This document shows positions 1 through 14,223 of a stretch of DNA of 64,000 bases, piece after piece. Made by a program: the position numbers and the translations under genes. The notes beneath the pieces are model-generated. The model was given only the letters and a program-made list of their open reading frames with translations, searched no databases and was not told the DNA's origin. The first letter of the stretch is position 1. The number at the start of each line of letters is the position of its first letter. Location of the stretch: NCBI GenBank assembly GCA_012295275.1, contig CM022671.1:15488956-15552955 (forward strand). The letters run 5' to 3'. Source of the stretch: Chrysomallon squamiferum. Its lineage: Eukaryota > Mollusca > Gastropoda > Neomphalida > Peltospiridae.

Positions 1-316
1 AAGGCACAACAAATGCAAGAGCACTACATAATTATACACCATATGCATACCTAACGACCGAGTAAAGGACTAAAGGACTTTTTTAGTTGTCCCTTTTCCT
101 GTTTTCTGATGATATAATGCGAGCATGGTGTTATATACGTGGAACAGATTTGAAAAAAAAGATTATGAAAATATAAAATATGATTGTTCAAGTCACGTTA
201 TAAGATTTTATCCAATCCATCAAAGCATGATAAGAAAATGTACTTCTATAATTATAATAGTGATATTTCTAACACAAGCTTTTAAAATGAAATGAAATAA
301 ATAAAATAAAATAAAA

Positions 317-351
<35 letters not shown>

Positions 352-1694
352 ACAAATAAAATACAGATATTTAACTTTGTCTGTATTTAAAATACAATTT
401 CAAAAGTAATTAAACATTAGACTTGAAAACTGAAACACTAATGCAAAAACTGGGTACATGTGATCTCTTCGTTTTAAGTGATGTCAGTGAACATTTTTGC
501 TTTCTTAACTACAACTTATAGCTAAGAGAAGTCACGTGTTTCTTTATCTACAGTGGCTTATACAAACAGCCTTTAATATTTTTGTAACAACTTAATATCA
601 GTACAACAAGCGTATTCAATTGAACAATACTCATTCTGTGAAATGATGGTTATAAAGAGGAAAATGGCGGCGGTTATTCATTCTCTGATATCGTAATGTC
701 GTTTTATTAAAATTTGCAAAATTTGGCATCTAAAATAAGTATTTTTTCAGTCATATTTTTTCAAGTTGTGTTACTCTTTCATAATGTAACATTTTAATAA
801 TTAATAATTACTTACCTCTGAATTAGGACATAATGAGTTAATTTTGTAACTGTTATGTTCTATGCGCATTTCAGATAATTGTTTATGTTATAAAATACCG
901 GTAATTATAGAGATTAGCTGCTTATATCTGAATTGGTAAACGTTTTGTTAGTCTAGAAGAGACAAAAATACGTTTTGTAGGTGAATGCGATAACTGAGTA
1001 AGGCGATTCATCCTTTTGAGACCAGAGGAAATAAAAATCAGTTCATATTGATTTGTGCGTGGTGAGTACAAACAACTATTCGTTATCATCTAAGAGAAAT
1101 GGATTTTCAAGTTATTACTTAATTGAAGTTAAATATATAAAACAGGTTCCTTTGTACTTTAATTATGTCATTTTAAAACTTTAAATTTAACAGCTTAATT
1201 CTTTTTCCTTTTTTTTTTTTTTTTTTTTCATTTAGTTTTCTAAACATGTACACACCTTTATGTTTCTTAATTAAAATTAATGGACTAACAGCCAAAATAA
1301 CGTCAGATTCTATTTCTAATTTGATTTTAATTTGAAAATCTGGTTTTGAGACAGAATTTTAATTTTTGTTTTGCGATGCTTGTTTTTTTTTAACTGTAAT
1401 TTTATTTTGTCGAGTCACGAAAGAAGTAAAATAAATGATGGTTCCGTCACTGATATAGTATTAACCGAATCTGATAAAAAGCTCGCAATATATATTTTTC
1501 CTATGACACAGTGTCTTCGTCTTTCGCCTTCTTTGATTTTGAAGGCTGGTGTACACACAGAAATGAGCCGTGTGTGTAATGTGTATCTCAGACTTTCGCT
1601 CTGAGCACAAAACCAACGGCAGTGGTTTATTTATGGCTTCATATCCATGTTTTGTTCTACAGATACCTAAATCCACTTAATGTTCCAGAGATTA

Positions 1695-1696
<2 letters not shown>

Positions 1697-1772
<76 letters not shown>
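1697..1772. repeat. (GA)n microsatellite
   Basis: Uninterrupted dinucleotide GA tract of about 75 bases. It is one of four long GA/TC tracts in the window. Confidence 0.95.
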
Positions 1773-1774
<2 letters not shown>

Positions 1775-1981
1775 AAAACAAAATAAATATATATACAGAA
1801 ACAACAACATCAACAATAGCAACAACAACAACAACAACAATAAAAATTAATAATTAAAAATATATATATAAAAAAATAGAAATAAAAATAAAACAAACAA
1901 AACAATAAACAACAAGCATAACTTTTCCATAAATATTTATCCCGGATTCTTAGTTTGATATCTATATATACAGTATAATGG

Positions 1982-2155
1982 AGTAACTGATTACTTTCTT
2001 AAGATGTCAGCTGTGTCTTGCAAAGGTGAGAATGTCCCGACACAGCCAGCCAATGCCGAGCTGCATCGATTCATCGAACTGAGCAGAATCAGGTTGATAT
2101 CTAGACGACGTAACCAGTTATTTTTCTACAATCCTAAATCATACCAAAACTAAAT
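1982..2155 (+). repeat. Dispersed repeat family A, copy 1
   Basis: This segment shares an ordered series of short matches with 2322-2497, 53991-54070 and 54150-54230. The series is an AACTGRTTACTNTCTTAAG-like start, a TATCAG-like step, a GAAGGTGAG or AGGCC block, and GCCGAGCTGCA at the end. Copies 1 and 2 also share the downstream block with ATAACCAG, TACARTCCTAAAT and ACTAAAT. It looks like a short interspersed element or decayed satellite monomer. I do not recognise the family. Confidence 0.55.
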
Positions 2156-2188
2156 GAACTGTTTTATTTATCAACTCTCCCGATACAG

Positions 2189-2497
<309 letters not shown>

Positions 2498-2901
2498 ACG
2501 TACGTGTATTGATTTCGTTGTCGTTATTCATTAAAATAAAATACTTCTTAAATAACAATAATTTAATTGTTATTTTTAAAATCAAAACCGTTTCCCAAAA
2601 TAATATTTTAAGATCTTAAACAAGCAGTTAAACACGAAATAAATATTTTGTTCACTATATATAAATAAATGAATATATATATATAATTTAAATTTAATTC
2701 AATGCCCAAAAGCTATATTTTTTGTTAGTGCCAGAAAATACATAAATTTATGTACTCAGACACAACCACATTTATTTATTTATTTATTTATTTTTATTTA
2801 TTTAGGTTTTTTATTTTATACTTCTTTGTAAACAAGGCTTAAGGAACAATAAAAAGTAAAAAAGTTATTTTTATTTTATCTACTTCAGAAAGAACCAAGT
2901 C

Positions 2902-2941
<40 letters not shown>

Positions 2942-4149
2942 GTTTCTTAAAAAAAAAATTTGTGACGTATATATACTAAAAATGATAAAGTTTTAACTAT
3001 TTATAACTGACAGAGAAAAATATAAATATAACTTTACAAAATTATTTTAGCTTTCATTTATTTCGGAAGTAAAGTTAATGAGATAAATAAGATAAATAAG
3101 ACAAAGAAAGATTTCTATATCTACTTTGTACTTTAAAAAAAAAAAAATAATAATAATAATAATATTTTAATACCAATATACAATAATAATCCCATACTTA
3201 ACAAATCTTACCTTTTCAACTTCTAATAGGATTTTCCAACGATATATATATTTTATTTTTTTTCTTCAAAATAATCCTGTCTTAGTACGCGACAATAATT
3301 AAAACATACCAGAAAATATCAAACGCAAATCTAACGAACAAGAATCCAAAACTATGTGTTCATAAAGCGCACGTTGATTTTTGTACCTGCGTGTCATTTC
3401 TGCCCTTCCTTTAGCTAGGCGTATTCTCCCACGATCAGTTTCCATTGTCCAATCAATAGACAGGTCAAACAAGTCACGTGACTAGGTCAGACTGCCCGAT
3501 TTTACCAACATCATAATTTGTTATTCTAATTTTGATAACCATCTTTTTTAATTGGTTAAAATATCATACAGAATATTCAGTTACCCTAAAAGAAGTTAAG
3601 CGGTAAGAAAAATACCATTTTTGTTGATATCGAAGATACCAGCAAAAGAAATTGGCGTTTCCATAAAAAAACAGTGTTTAATTTCAAGAGGCGTTCCTAA
3701 TGTTGAAAACACGTGTATATAAACTAGTTTCAGCAAACCCCACTCTGCTTAAAATAGTATTTTAGTTTAAACCCTTCATTTAATTCTTTTTCATTTTCTA
3801 TTTCTTTCTTCTTTTTTTTTTTTTTTTTTTGCTTTTAATTTAAGAATGAATCAGATGAACTAGTCTACTAAATTCTGAAAGTTTGTTACAGTACTTCCTA
3901 TTAAAAACAATCGTAATTTTAAAATAAATAAATAAATAGATAAAAAAATAAACATAATTATATTCATTTAATTATTAGTTTTATCACTTTCCTGCTAACG
4001 TACGTGTGTATTGGGCTCACTTTTAGTTTAAGATAACATACATTTTTAGGATTCATTTTATTCAGTTTCTAGAATAACATAACGGATACAGGAAAAATAA
4101 AAACAAAAACATATAACAACAAACAAACAAACAAACAAAAATCTAAAAA

Positions 4150-4152
<3 letters not shown>

Positions 4153-4231
<79 letters not shown>
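4153..4231. repeat. (TC)n microsatellite
   Basis: Pure TC tract of about 79 bases with a short TA run after it (about 4234-4250). Confidence 0.95.
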
Positions 4232-4235
<4 letters not shown>

Positions 4236-5339
4236 ATATATATATATACATACATTTTTGTTTCAGAAAAGCTAGAGCATTTTCAAACATATATAAATTT
4301 AAAAAAAAATCATATAAATGTTTTTTGTTTGTTTTTTGTTGTTGATTTTTTTCAATTTGAAATGATCTATGACATCGCCACACAGATTTCGTGTGAAGAA
4401 CTACATTTTCGCCTAACCTCACAACACAATCAATAACTGGAAGTCGAGGTGGTGGAATAACTCAGTTAGCTGGGGGCTGTTTTGTGATAAATTTGTCTTT
4501 ACAACGAGGAAATAATGGGCGGCTGAAGCACTGGAGATGCTTGGGGTGCCGACCAATCTATGTATTAATATAATGTCTACACAGCGTAGAAAAACCAACG
4601 GCTGTGCCAGCGTTAACGTATTTACTCGGAACTGGGGAGGATGGAACTGCTCGGGGTACGTGTTTTTGTAAGATCATAGTTCGGAAACGGGAAATCCACG
4701 GCTGACAATTACGATATTTACATGGCGACATCCTTTTAATTATATATATAATCGAGAAGAAGTGAAAAATACAAATCCCCCCCCCCAAATTCACCTACTT
4801 TGGTATTTGTGCTATTTTTCTTTCTGGAAGCTCAGCTTCACTTGATTGAATGATTAAAGCGGTGGGGGAGGTAAGAAAATAAATCCAGGCAGTTACATGA
4901 AAATAATTTAAAACCGGAATTGCTGTTTTTTTTTTTTTTTTTTTTTTTTTGTACGTAAATGAAAAGAAAAATGTTACCTGATGTAATAATTGTAAATAAT
5001 ATTACTTCAATGTTGTTTCTTGGTTATATTTATTTTAGAGTAAAGTGAAGATAATAATTATAATAAGAAATGTAATTGTGAACATAATTATACAAATCAA
5101 AGAAGCAGATTCCTTTCTTCGTGATATTTTATTTTATTATTATTATTTTGTTTTCTATATACATTCACATGCATATGGTAATATTAATTAATTAATTTGC
5201 TTTATTTATTTATTCATTTTCAGATTTTTCAGATTAGAATAAATTGTTTATTTTCAAACTCAAACTTTAACTGTAAGAGAACATAACCAAAATTAATAAT
5301 TTTAAAACAAAAAAAATATTTAGTTTAAATTTGTAGATA

Positions 5340-5900
5340 ATGCATGTGGTAGTGCCAGCACTCATAACACATCTGGATTATGATTAGTGAAGCTTATAAC
5401 AGGATACGTGTTAGATTAAAGCAACAGGTTGCCCTTTGGCTAAAAGATATTGGCACACAAACAACTGGCCCATATACCCATGAAAATGAAAACCTCCATC
5501 TCTTCACATACAGCACATTTCACTATGTTTCAGCTATGTACAGCTACCAAAAAATTCATCTGGCTCAACATAAACATATGTACTGAACATGTACACATCT
5601 GAAATGGTTTTATTTCGTCACCGAATATCTAAGAGAACAAAACTATGCTTATATCGTGAACGAACTGTCACCCGTTCCTCGCCAAAGTGATTATTTTATT
5701 TCCATATCAAAAATGTATCAGAAAACTGGCAGGGTAATGGCTGCATGTGAATCATCCTCTGACTGCAAACGATGGATAATTTCAAGAAGTCTACATGATG
5801 ATCAGAACCTAACAGTACTGCAAATTTCAACAGCTTTGGCCACATTATTTTCAGTTCAGTGATTAGACATATTTTCTGAATTTTTCAGGAATTATACATA
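5340..5900 (+). repeat. Probable decayed mobile or dispersed element
   Basis: This is locally more GC-rich than its surroundings and has two medium open frames (5380-5586 and 5656-5862), neither of which I recognise. Its end (about 5827-5895) matches 13107-13170 over roughly 60 bases, sharing CAGTTCAGTGATTA and TTTTCAGGAA blocks. That marks it as part of an interspersed repeat rather than a gene. Confidence 0.35.
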
Positions 5901-6428
5901 TTTCCTGTAACATATATATAAAAAAATCTGGATACTTAAACTTTAAATTTATTCTTTATGTTAAAATAGATATATAAACAGTCGAAAGAAAAGAAAAAAA
6001 AGAAACAGAACACGTTTTCTTTATTATGCTGTTGTATCACATTTTTTAAACCTTATAATTGTGCCTCTAAAAACTATTAATTAAAATCTTTGCTTAATTT
6101 CTACAACAATACATTAGGTCCGTCGATTAGATTATGTTGTTATTGTTATTCTTCATGACAATTTGGATACAAAAGTTTGGCAAGTCTATGAGACACAAAC
6201 ATTTTAGTTTTAATCTATCTACAAATTATAAAAAATAATAATAAAAATAAAATAAAAATAAAAATAAAATACCCCCCCCAATAATAACAATCAGTTAACA
6301 ATAATTTAAAACAACACATACATCATATATTATTTATTTATTTAGTTAGTTATTGTTGTTTTTTGCCATTATCATCATGACTACTACTGTTACCATTATT
6401 ATTATTTTTATTATAAATTCCGGGTTCC

Positions 6429-7070
6429 ATGGCCTTCAGCACGTCTATATCCCCACTTTCTGACTTGATGCCACCTTCCGAATTCTTCAAGTGAGTTCAA
6501 GCCTGGGCCTTTAATAGAACAGGCTATTCCAAATTCCAGGTACTCTCTCAGAGGAATCGAAGGAAAGTCAAACGTCTCAATGGGAAAGCTATACCAAATT
6601 CCAGATCCTTTCCCTGAAGATTAAAATGTTTGGCCTTCAGCATGTACGCACGCCTGCTATATGCCTTAAACCCATCATTCGGTGCGTCCATTACAGGGGC
6701 CTCGTCAGTTTGATTAGCCCGCTTTCATCCTTTGGTTCCTTGGCTGACGAATCCACGCGATGGTCATTCAGCAGGTCTATGTCCCTACTTTCTGCCTTGA
6801 AGCCACCATCCGAATCCTTCCAGTGAATTCAAGACAGGGACCGTAACAGAAAAGGTTATGCCAAATTCCAGGTCCTCTCACAGAGGAATCGGAGGTAAGC
6901 CAAGCGCCTCAAAGGGAAAGCTATACCAAATTCCAGGTCATTTCCCTGAAGATTAAAGTGTGTGGCCTTCAGCATGTACGCACGCCCGTTATATGCCTTA
7001 AACCCATCTTTCGGTGCGTCCAAGACAGAGGCCTATTCATTTCAGTTAGTCCGCTTCTGTATTTTTGACC
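6429..7070 (+). repeat. 332-bp tandem repeat, about two copies
   Basis: The motif TGGCCTTCAGCATGTACGCA at 6631 recurs at 6963, and the CAGC block of a second anchor, GGTCTATNTCCC-like, is at 6437 and again at 6769. Both spacings are 332 bases. Each unit also carries internal near-repeats of a CCAAATTCCAG-containing segment, one ending CTCTCAGAGGAATCG and one ending TTTCCCTGAAGATTAAA. It is more GC-rich than the flanks. It could be satellite monomers or a duplicated transposon piece. No conserved protein was recognised. Confidence 0.75.
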
Positions 7071-7149
7071 GCATTCTGGATGAAATAATTACCAATTTTT
7101 TTATTTTTTGTACCTTGACAATACAGCTTGAAATTTTATTACAGTGCTG

Positions 7150-7572
7150 TTAGGGTTAGTATACAGTTTCCATAATGAATAAAAGCTTATGTTAAATGAC
7201 AGAAATTACCCCAAAATTCGATTTTTGTCATGCTTGAAGCAAGCTATATTCATTTCTTCGAACTACAATTTCGAAATAAATTAAGTCGTGCCGTGAATAC
7301 AATAATTTCCGTTTGTTGTTAGGATTACGTCATATTGTATATAAATTGTGGATTGTGGTTTTCTTCTTATCGAAACAGCAGTTAGCTTTTTATTAATGAA
7401 ATAAATATTTATTCATTTATAATAATATGGATTATGGATGAATTTAAAAATATAAACATTATAAATGATCCTGTTAAATTACCTAAACAATGCCAGTAAT
7501 CGTATCAGCAACTTTTTCGTAATTATTTCGTTTTGACATTTTAATTTTTAAATATATTATATTGTCCCGTGA

Positions 7573-7609
<37 letters not shown>

Positions 7610-10600
7610 GTGATGATGATGATGATAAATGGAACTGAAAATAAAGAAAAAAGGCATTCCATATATTTTTTATAAAAATAATTATTTCGGATGCATATTG
7701 TAGGAGTTAATCTTTAGAATTTAAATATATTTCTGAATGTTATGATTGCTTGATATGATTTTTAATTTGAAATATACTTATGTTTTTGGTTTTGTTTTTA
7801 TCGTTTTATTGCAATGTAATTTTTATTACATTATATTTACGCGAACTGGAACGTTTAAATCTTCAATTTAAGACAACTTATTAATTGCAAATTTCTAGTG
7901 TAAAATCGGAATAAAATGCCAGGATCTTTACTTTGCTCATGGTCAGCCTTTTTAAAATCTTACATCGTTTGATAAAAAAAAAAAATCTATCTAGTTTTCA
8001 AGCATTTATTTAAATGTAACGGTGGGGAATGGATAATGTGATACATTGATTACACACACACATACACACACAAATACACACAAACATGTGACTCACTAGT
8101 TATTAATTATATGTTGCTCATAAAACCTCTAGCCTAGGAAACACAATCAAGACAGCATTTTAAATCAGAGGCTTTAATACTAGGTAATCCCTGATATAGA
8201 AATATTAACATATACAACATTGTAAATCTGTCGTCTCCAAGGAGAATAACTGGCCAAGTTCATAAAACTGTACTTAATTAATACAAAGCAAAGGATTCAA
8301 GCACTGTAAAATCAGAACAAACCAAATGAAAACAAAACCCAAACCAAAAACCAAAACCCAACAAAATCCTGATCTTTAGAAAATAATTATAAACAAATAT
8401 ATTCAACAAAAATATAATCAAATACATTATATTAATATATAGTCAAACCTGACAATTATATGAATTTAAATATTAATATCAACTGTCAAAGTTCATTAGT
8501 CGTGGCTTCTGGGAGGAGTTATCCATCAGTAAAACTGCTACAGTTCAATATTCTCTGTCAGTAATACATGACATCATAATCTTGGTACTTGATCACAAAT
8601 CCCATTTTGAAAATAGGGATTTTCTTTTTCTTTTAAATGGAGCTGAAAGCATTCATCCCTAAATCCATTTATCACTGGTAATTATTTTCAATCATGTTGC
8701 ATTGTGCCCCAGTCTTTTTACTAAAGTTCTACAATAACACAGCTTCTGATGTTTTTCTCAGAATGTGTATTGTTGAACTGTTGATGCTACTTACTGAATG
8801 GAACCTACCTCAAAATATAACATAATAAAAGTACCTTGAACTGAGTCAAATTCCACTACTGTTTTCCTTAAACAAATGAAATATCCATGGAAAGACAATC
8901 ATTTGTGAGCAGAGTATTAATAACCTTTGTGAAACATGTTATAGGATTGTTGGGGTTTTCACACTTCGTCTCCTAATTTAAATCTAATTTAAAAGGTCTC
9001 TGAGTATTCTTAAACGTAAACTATTAATAAGTTCACTCAGCAGATTCATATTCAGTGATACACCAGGTTTGTAAATTAATCCCATATTTCTCCCATAGCA
9101 GTAAGTAACCCTGTATGTGTCATACAGGTTTTAATTTAATATATCTATGTGTGTATGAATGTATATATATATATATATATATATGCATGTTTACAATGCA
9201 CTGCACATATATTTATCCACTTGATAAAATAGAAAATATATATTTATCATCTTTTATCAAATGAAACACATATCTATTTGTGTACATAAATATGTAACCT
9301 CTAACAAACATTTATATATAAAGTTTAAACAAGACTTGAAAATGATGTAATATTTTATTTTAAAAATAGTCCATGTGAAAAAAAAAATCCAAAATCCAAA
9401 TATGTATATTTTTAAAATATAACTAAATTATTAACTACTTAACAATAAGAAAATAATAAGAAAAATTTAAATACTGCTGTAACAAGTATCCAATAACCAG
9501 ATTTATTAACCGAGTTCTCCAAATGTTTAAGAACTTCAGAAAGATTACAAATATCACAGATCATTTTCTCTATATACTTTGTTAAAGGAAAATATTAAAA
9601 AAATAAATAAATAAATAGAGAATGTTTTTCTTTGCCTTTCACTAACATATAATTATTTTTTTTGTTTAAAAAAACTTCGTGTTTTGAACCAGAAAAAACA
9701 TTTCTAAAAAGAAGAAAAAAGAAAGAAAGATGAAGAATGAACAGAAACAAAATTAAGAAAAGAGAATTAAAAAGCTGTAATTTTTATTTTTGCAAAATGT
9801 ACATCCACAATGGCACTAGTAGTTGTCACACACACACATACACACACACATTCACAACAGCATAAAATAAATAGCACATGTACACAATGAAAAAACAACA
9901 AACAAATTGATAAAATCACAGAAAATATATTCACTATTTATAAATGGTGGGTTTTTAATTCATAAAGCTATTTAATGTGTTCTATGTAAGATATTCTCAG
10001 TATTAGAAAATATCTGAAGAATAAATTAATTTGTAGAAATCAAAACTTAACATTTCATCAAAAAATAACAATTAAACTACTTGAGTTGAATTACTGTTGT
10101 AGTTTTAAAGATAATTATTTGCAATGAACAAGATGATAATACTGTATAGTTTTCTATATTTACATTGTTGTCCACTGTCTTAATATACTAAATGTGCTCT
10201 TTAACCTATCCTCAGTAAAATAATTTCTTTCAGATATGCCATGACATAACAGTTATTTTGTGAATAATATCTTAAAACACATCACAAACAATAGTCTATT
10301 GACCTCTTCCTGGTTCAGGAAATTGTAAACTTTACTTCATTTAAAGTTCTGATGGGTTTTATAATTACAATGTATTTATAATTTATGATAAAAATGTTTT
10401 TTTTTAAAATATCATTCTTTAAAAAATCTGTCAAGTAGAGATTTGAAAATACTTGATTTATGGTAAAACTCATTATTTAGAACTGTAAGATGTAAAGTAA
10501 AATAATTTTAGTATTCAAAACACCCATATCTGTATATTAATTGGCTGAATAGTGGAAAATCACTACCAAACACACTGGAATGAAGGTTATTTTCAAATGC

Positions 10601-11619
10601 ATATAATACTTTTTATATCATTAGATCATCATAAAACTAAACAGCAAAATCAAGAGCAAATACAAACAAAAACAAAATTTAGATGAAACCATTGCGTTAG
10701 GAATGAGGATTAAAATGCTGAATTTTACTTCATAAAATTAAATATGTAAAATATAAGTTAATTAGAATTAAGAATTTAAAATGTTGAACTGTACTTCATA
10801 AAATTAAATATGTAAATTATAAGTCAGTTTACAATTAAAAATAGCACTTTATACATATTTATATTCAAAATAAATTGGTTGAATATATAATTCAAATAAT
10901 AGTTTATAAAATTGTTCATGCTAATGATAGGTTAGTCTTTAATTGCTTCCATCATACTTGAGTTCAAATGAAAAAGGAAATTTTCCAAACTGTAATACTT
11001 GATTGAAATATCTATAGTACATAAGGTACCATAACTCTGGATTAAATACTAAAATTCTTAATTCCATGCAAGAATGGAAAATGAAAAACATCCTTTGTAC
11101 TGTTTATTCTTGAATCCTTATCAGAAGACATGGCTACGTAAATCACATTTGAAATATAAATACTTTTAACACTAGCTTTTGTTTACAGTTATACTGTCAA
11201 ATAAATACTTGCAACACATAAATGATTTCTATTGTCATCCAAACACTTGAAACTCTCGTTTTTGTTTACAATTATACTGTCATACAAATATTTGTAACAT
11301 TTGTTCTTTCCTCATCCATATTTTGTCTGAACTATTTACAATATTACATTAACGTGACAGACCTGGCTTAAACATAAGCTGCAGTCGAGACCTTCCTATC
11401 TAATTTTTGATAATTTATTTCATTTTGTTTGAATCCCGGTTCACTCTTACATCACATTTAAACACATTTTATTGCCTGCTGCCCTTCTGAAAGTAGTTAC
11501 TTGTATATGAAACTTGCAACATGAAAAACATCATGATCTGTCTGGCAGTAGCTGGTTGGTGAAATAGATTCCAAACACTTTTACTGGAAGGATCGTTATT
11601 AGCCTTTAGTCAGCTCCTG
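7150..11619. other. AT-rich intergenic / downstream flank of eIF4E3
   Basis: No coding exon is recognisable. The region has short ATA, AC and TA microsatellites (for example 7574-7609 and 9161-9184) and long stretches of AT-rich, non-repetitive sequence. Part of it may be the 3' untranslated region of the minus-strand eIF4E3 gene. The nearest minus-strand AATAAA is at 11468-11473, about 150 bases after the stop codon. Confidence 0.5.
11468..11473 (-). terminator. Candidate poly(A) signal of eIF4E3
   Basis: AATAAA on the minus strand about 147 bases beyond the eIF4E3 stop. It is the nearest canonical signal I see. Longer 3' UTR forms are possible because further AATAAA copies occur in the AT-rich flank. 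Confidence 0.4.
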
Positions 11620-12003
11620 TCACCTTCTTACTTTGTCAGCTTCAAATGCTTCATGTGTTTCAAACGCTGAAAAATAAAATCACAACAATTTAAAATAATA
11701 TGCATGAATTTTATGTGTATATATATGAATATAAACTACAGCTTAATGTACTAAATAATGTCACTTTTAAACATACTCACTTTTAGATAAAATTAGAAAA
11801 TTAGATTGTTTTAAGTCATGTTTTCATTATGGTTAAACTGCTAAAATGAGATGAAAATTCATATAACCATTAGTTTGTATAATATTTAAAATTGTATTAA
11901 CAAGAGCAAACACTACTCATAAATTACATCTAGAGCAGATTTTACACAATTTTTTTCCACATGGACAATTTGAATATTAAGGATAAATTTTTGACATGCA
12001 AAA

Positions 12004-12046
<43 letters not shown>

Positions 12047-13614
12047 AAATAAATAAAATTTGAATTGTTTTATGAAGTATGTTACTATATGAGCATGTAA
12101 TTGAACAACATGTTCTAAATGTATTAATCTAACAAGCTAGTGCTGCTTCATAGCAATCCAAAAGGGGGAATGAGGTGAGCCATTGTCAAAAAGAGGTAGG
12201 GAGCCAATGCTGTAGAGTCTTGGAACATTTTATTTTCATAAACAATCAAATCAAAGTATGTTTATCTCCTAACTTAAATGTGTATCTCAATGATATTGCA
12301 TGTATTAGATCTGACTTTTAAAAAAAAAAAGCAATTGTAAAGTATTCCCTATTTAGACTATTTTATACAGGTTTCTTTACCTTTGTAAAATATTGTTGGA
12401 AAGGTTACTTTTGGTAGAAGATCTTTGACTTTGGAAATGACTGTTGATTTGTCTGCAAGATTCGAGTCAATGTTCCATATCTGAACAATGTCATCACGAT
12501 CTCTGATACTCACACTGATTCCTCCAACTTCATCACCTGCAACAAAACGATAAAATTATTTCTATCAATAGTCTTAGTTTTAGAAAGTAATCAATTAAAT
12601 AAAATAATTACAAATAATTCATATATAGTAGAGTGAAAAAATAAATAATACATAATACACAATATATTTAATTATATTCGTTATTGTTGCCTGTCCCAAA
12701 ATTCTAAAATTATATTGTCATATACTACTTTTAGAAACACACACACACACACACACACACATACATATATACAGACACACCAGAAGAATAGAAACACAAG
12801 TAAAATATACCCTCTGCCATGCACTCTGAAAGTTGTTCACCTATAGCTGCTAGAAGTAGTTCTTTCCAAACCTCTGGCTAAAAGAAAAATTCATAATCAC
12901 TTACCCATATATATTTATGGTACAGGAAATAGGTATTATCAGGAACTATGTATAATTCCTGAATATTTCAGAAAATATGTGTTCAAAAGTCCAATTGGTT
13001 TATACTGTTATGTCCTCAGCAACAAACAAGCATGTCCTTAATAGCCCAATTTGGTATTTCTATCAACCAATAACTTTGTGTATGTTTAGGTTTCCCTTGG
13101 ACCATCACAAACTCTGGCCATATTACTTTCAGTTCAGTGATTACACTTTTTCTGACATTTTCAGGAAGTATGAAATAACATATACATGTATCTGTTGTGT
13201 ACTATACCAAACAAATTTTAATTACAAGATTATACTTGAATGAAAACAACAAAAATATGAAAAATGCAAATTATATATTTTATTTGTACAATACAAAACA
13301 AATTTTAATTTCAAGATTACTCTCCAAGTTAAATGAAACCAACTAAAATATAAAAGTTGCATTTGCACATATATGTATTTGATAACATGATTGCTAAACA
13401 CATCGTAAAAAAAAAAATAATAAAATAACAGTTACTAAAAACGAAAGAAAGTTTAACTATTAAAAAATACAGAATTTCTAAATAATAATAACAATAATAA
13501 TACTGAACTGACCGTGTCGTGTTTATGAACTTTGAGACGCCAGTACCCTCCACGACAGTTTGATTCATCTTCCCTAAAATCAATTAAATATTACAAGAAT
13601 TAAATTTGACAGTT

Positions 13615-13651
<37 letters not shown>

Positions 13652-14171
13652 GCAAATAAATATATATTAAAAAATACCAATGTTTCTTTCACAAACATTT
13701 TATTATTGAGTAACTGAAAGACACAAGAATTACTGCTTACAGACTGTCAATTAAATGTCAATATTTTACAGTACACAGTATATATTAATTATTACAAACA
13801 TGTCTGACAGCGATGGTGTATACTGGTATGAGTTTCTTACCACACAGGTCTGCGTTCATGTCTCATCAGATGGTAACTGTAACGAGTACACATACTACTT
13901 GGATCTGGTATATTGTTGTAAACACTCCAAAAGCTCTAAAAGAAGACAATCAAAATACACATAAATATATGATGTAAAAACGACTTTGAAAAGCATCAAG
14001 TGACTGACAAACTTAGAAGATTCACACTCCATGTCACAGTATTATTGAAATTTAATTTTCTCTTCTATAAAAGTAAAACAAACCAGATTCTTTGCTAACA
14101 TAACAAAAATGAAAAAGTTCAAATTTTCTGACTCTGTTAAAAAGAGTATTAGAAAAAGTTTTGTGACAAAC

Positions 14172-14223
<52 letters not shown>

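Noticed and set aside
661-700. ATGGCGGCGG start-like sequence in a GC-richer patch
   Set aside because: The frame stops after ten codons with no convincing donor and no downstream exon.
5380-5862. Two medium open frames
   Set aside because: No recognised domain, and the segment shares a dispersed repeat with an eIF4E3 intron, so it looks like repeat sequence.
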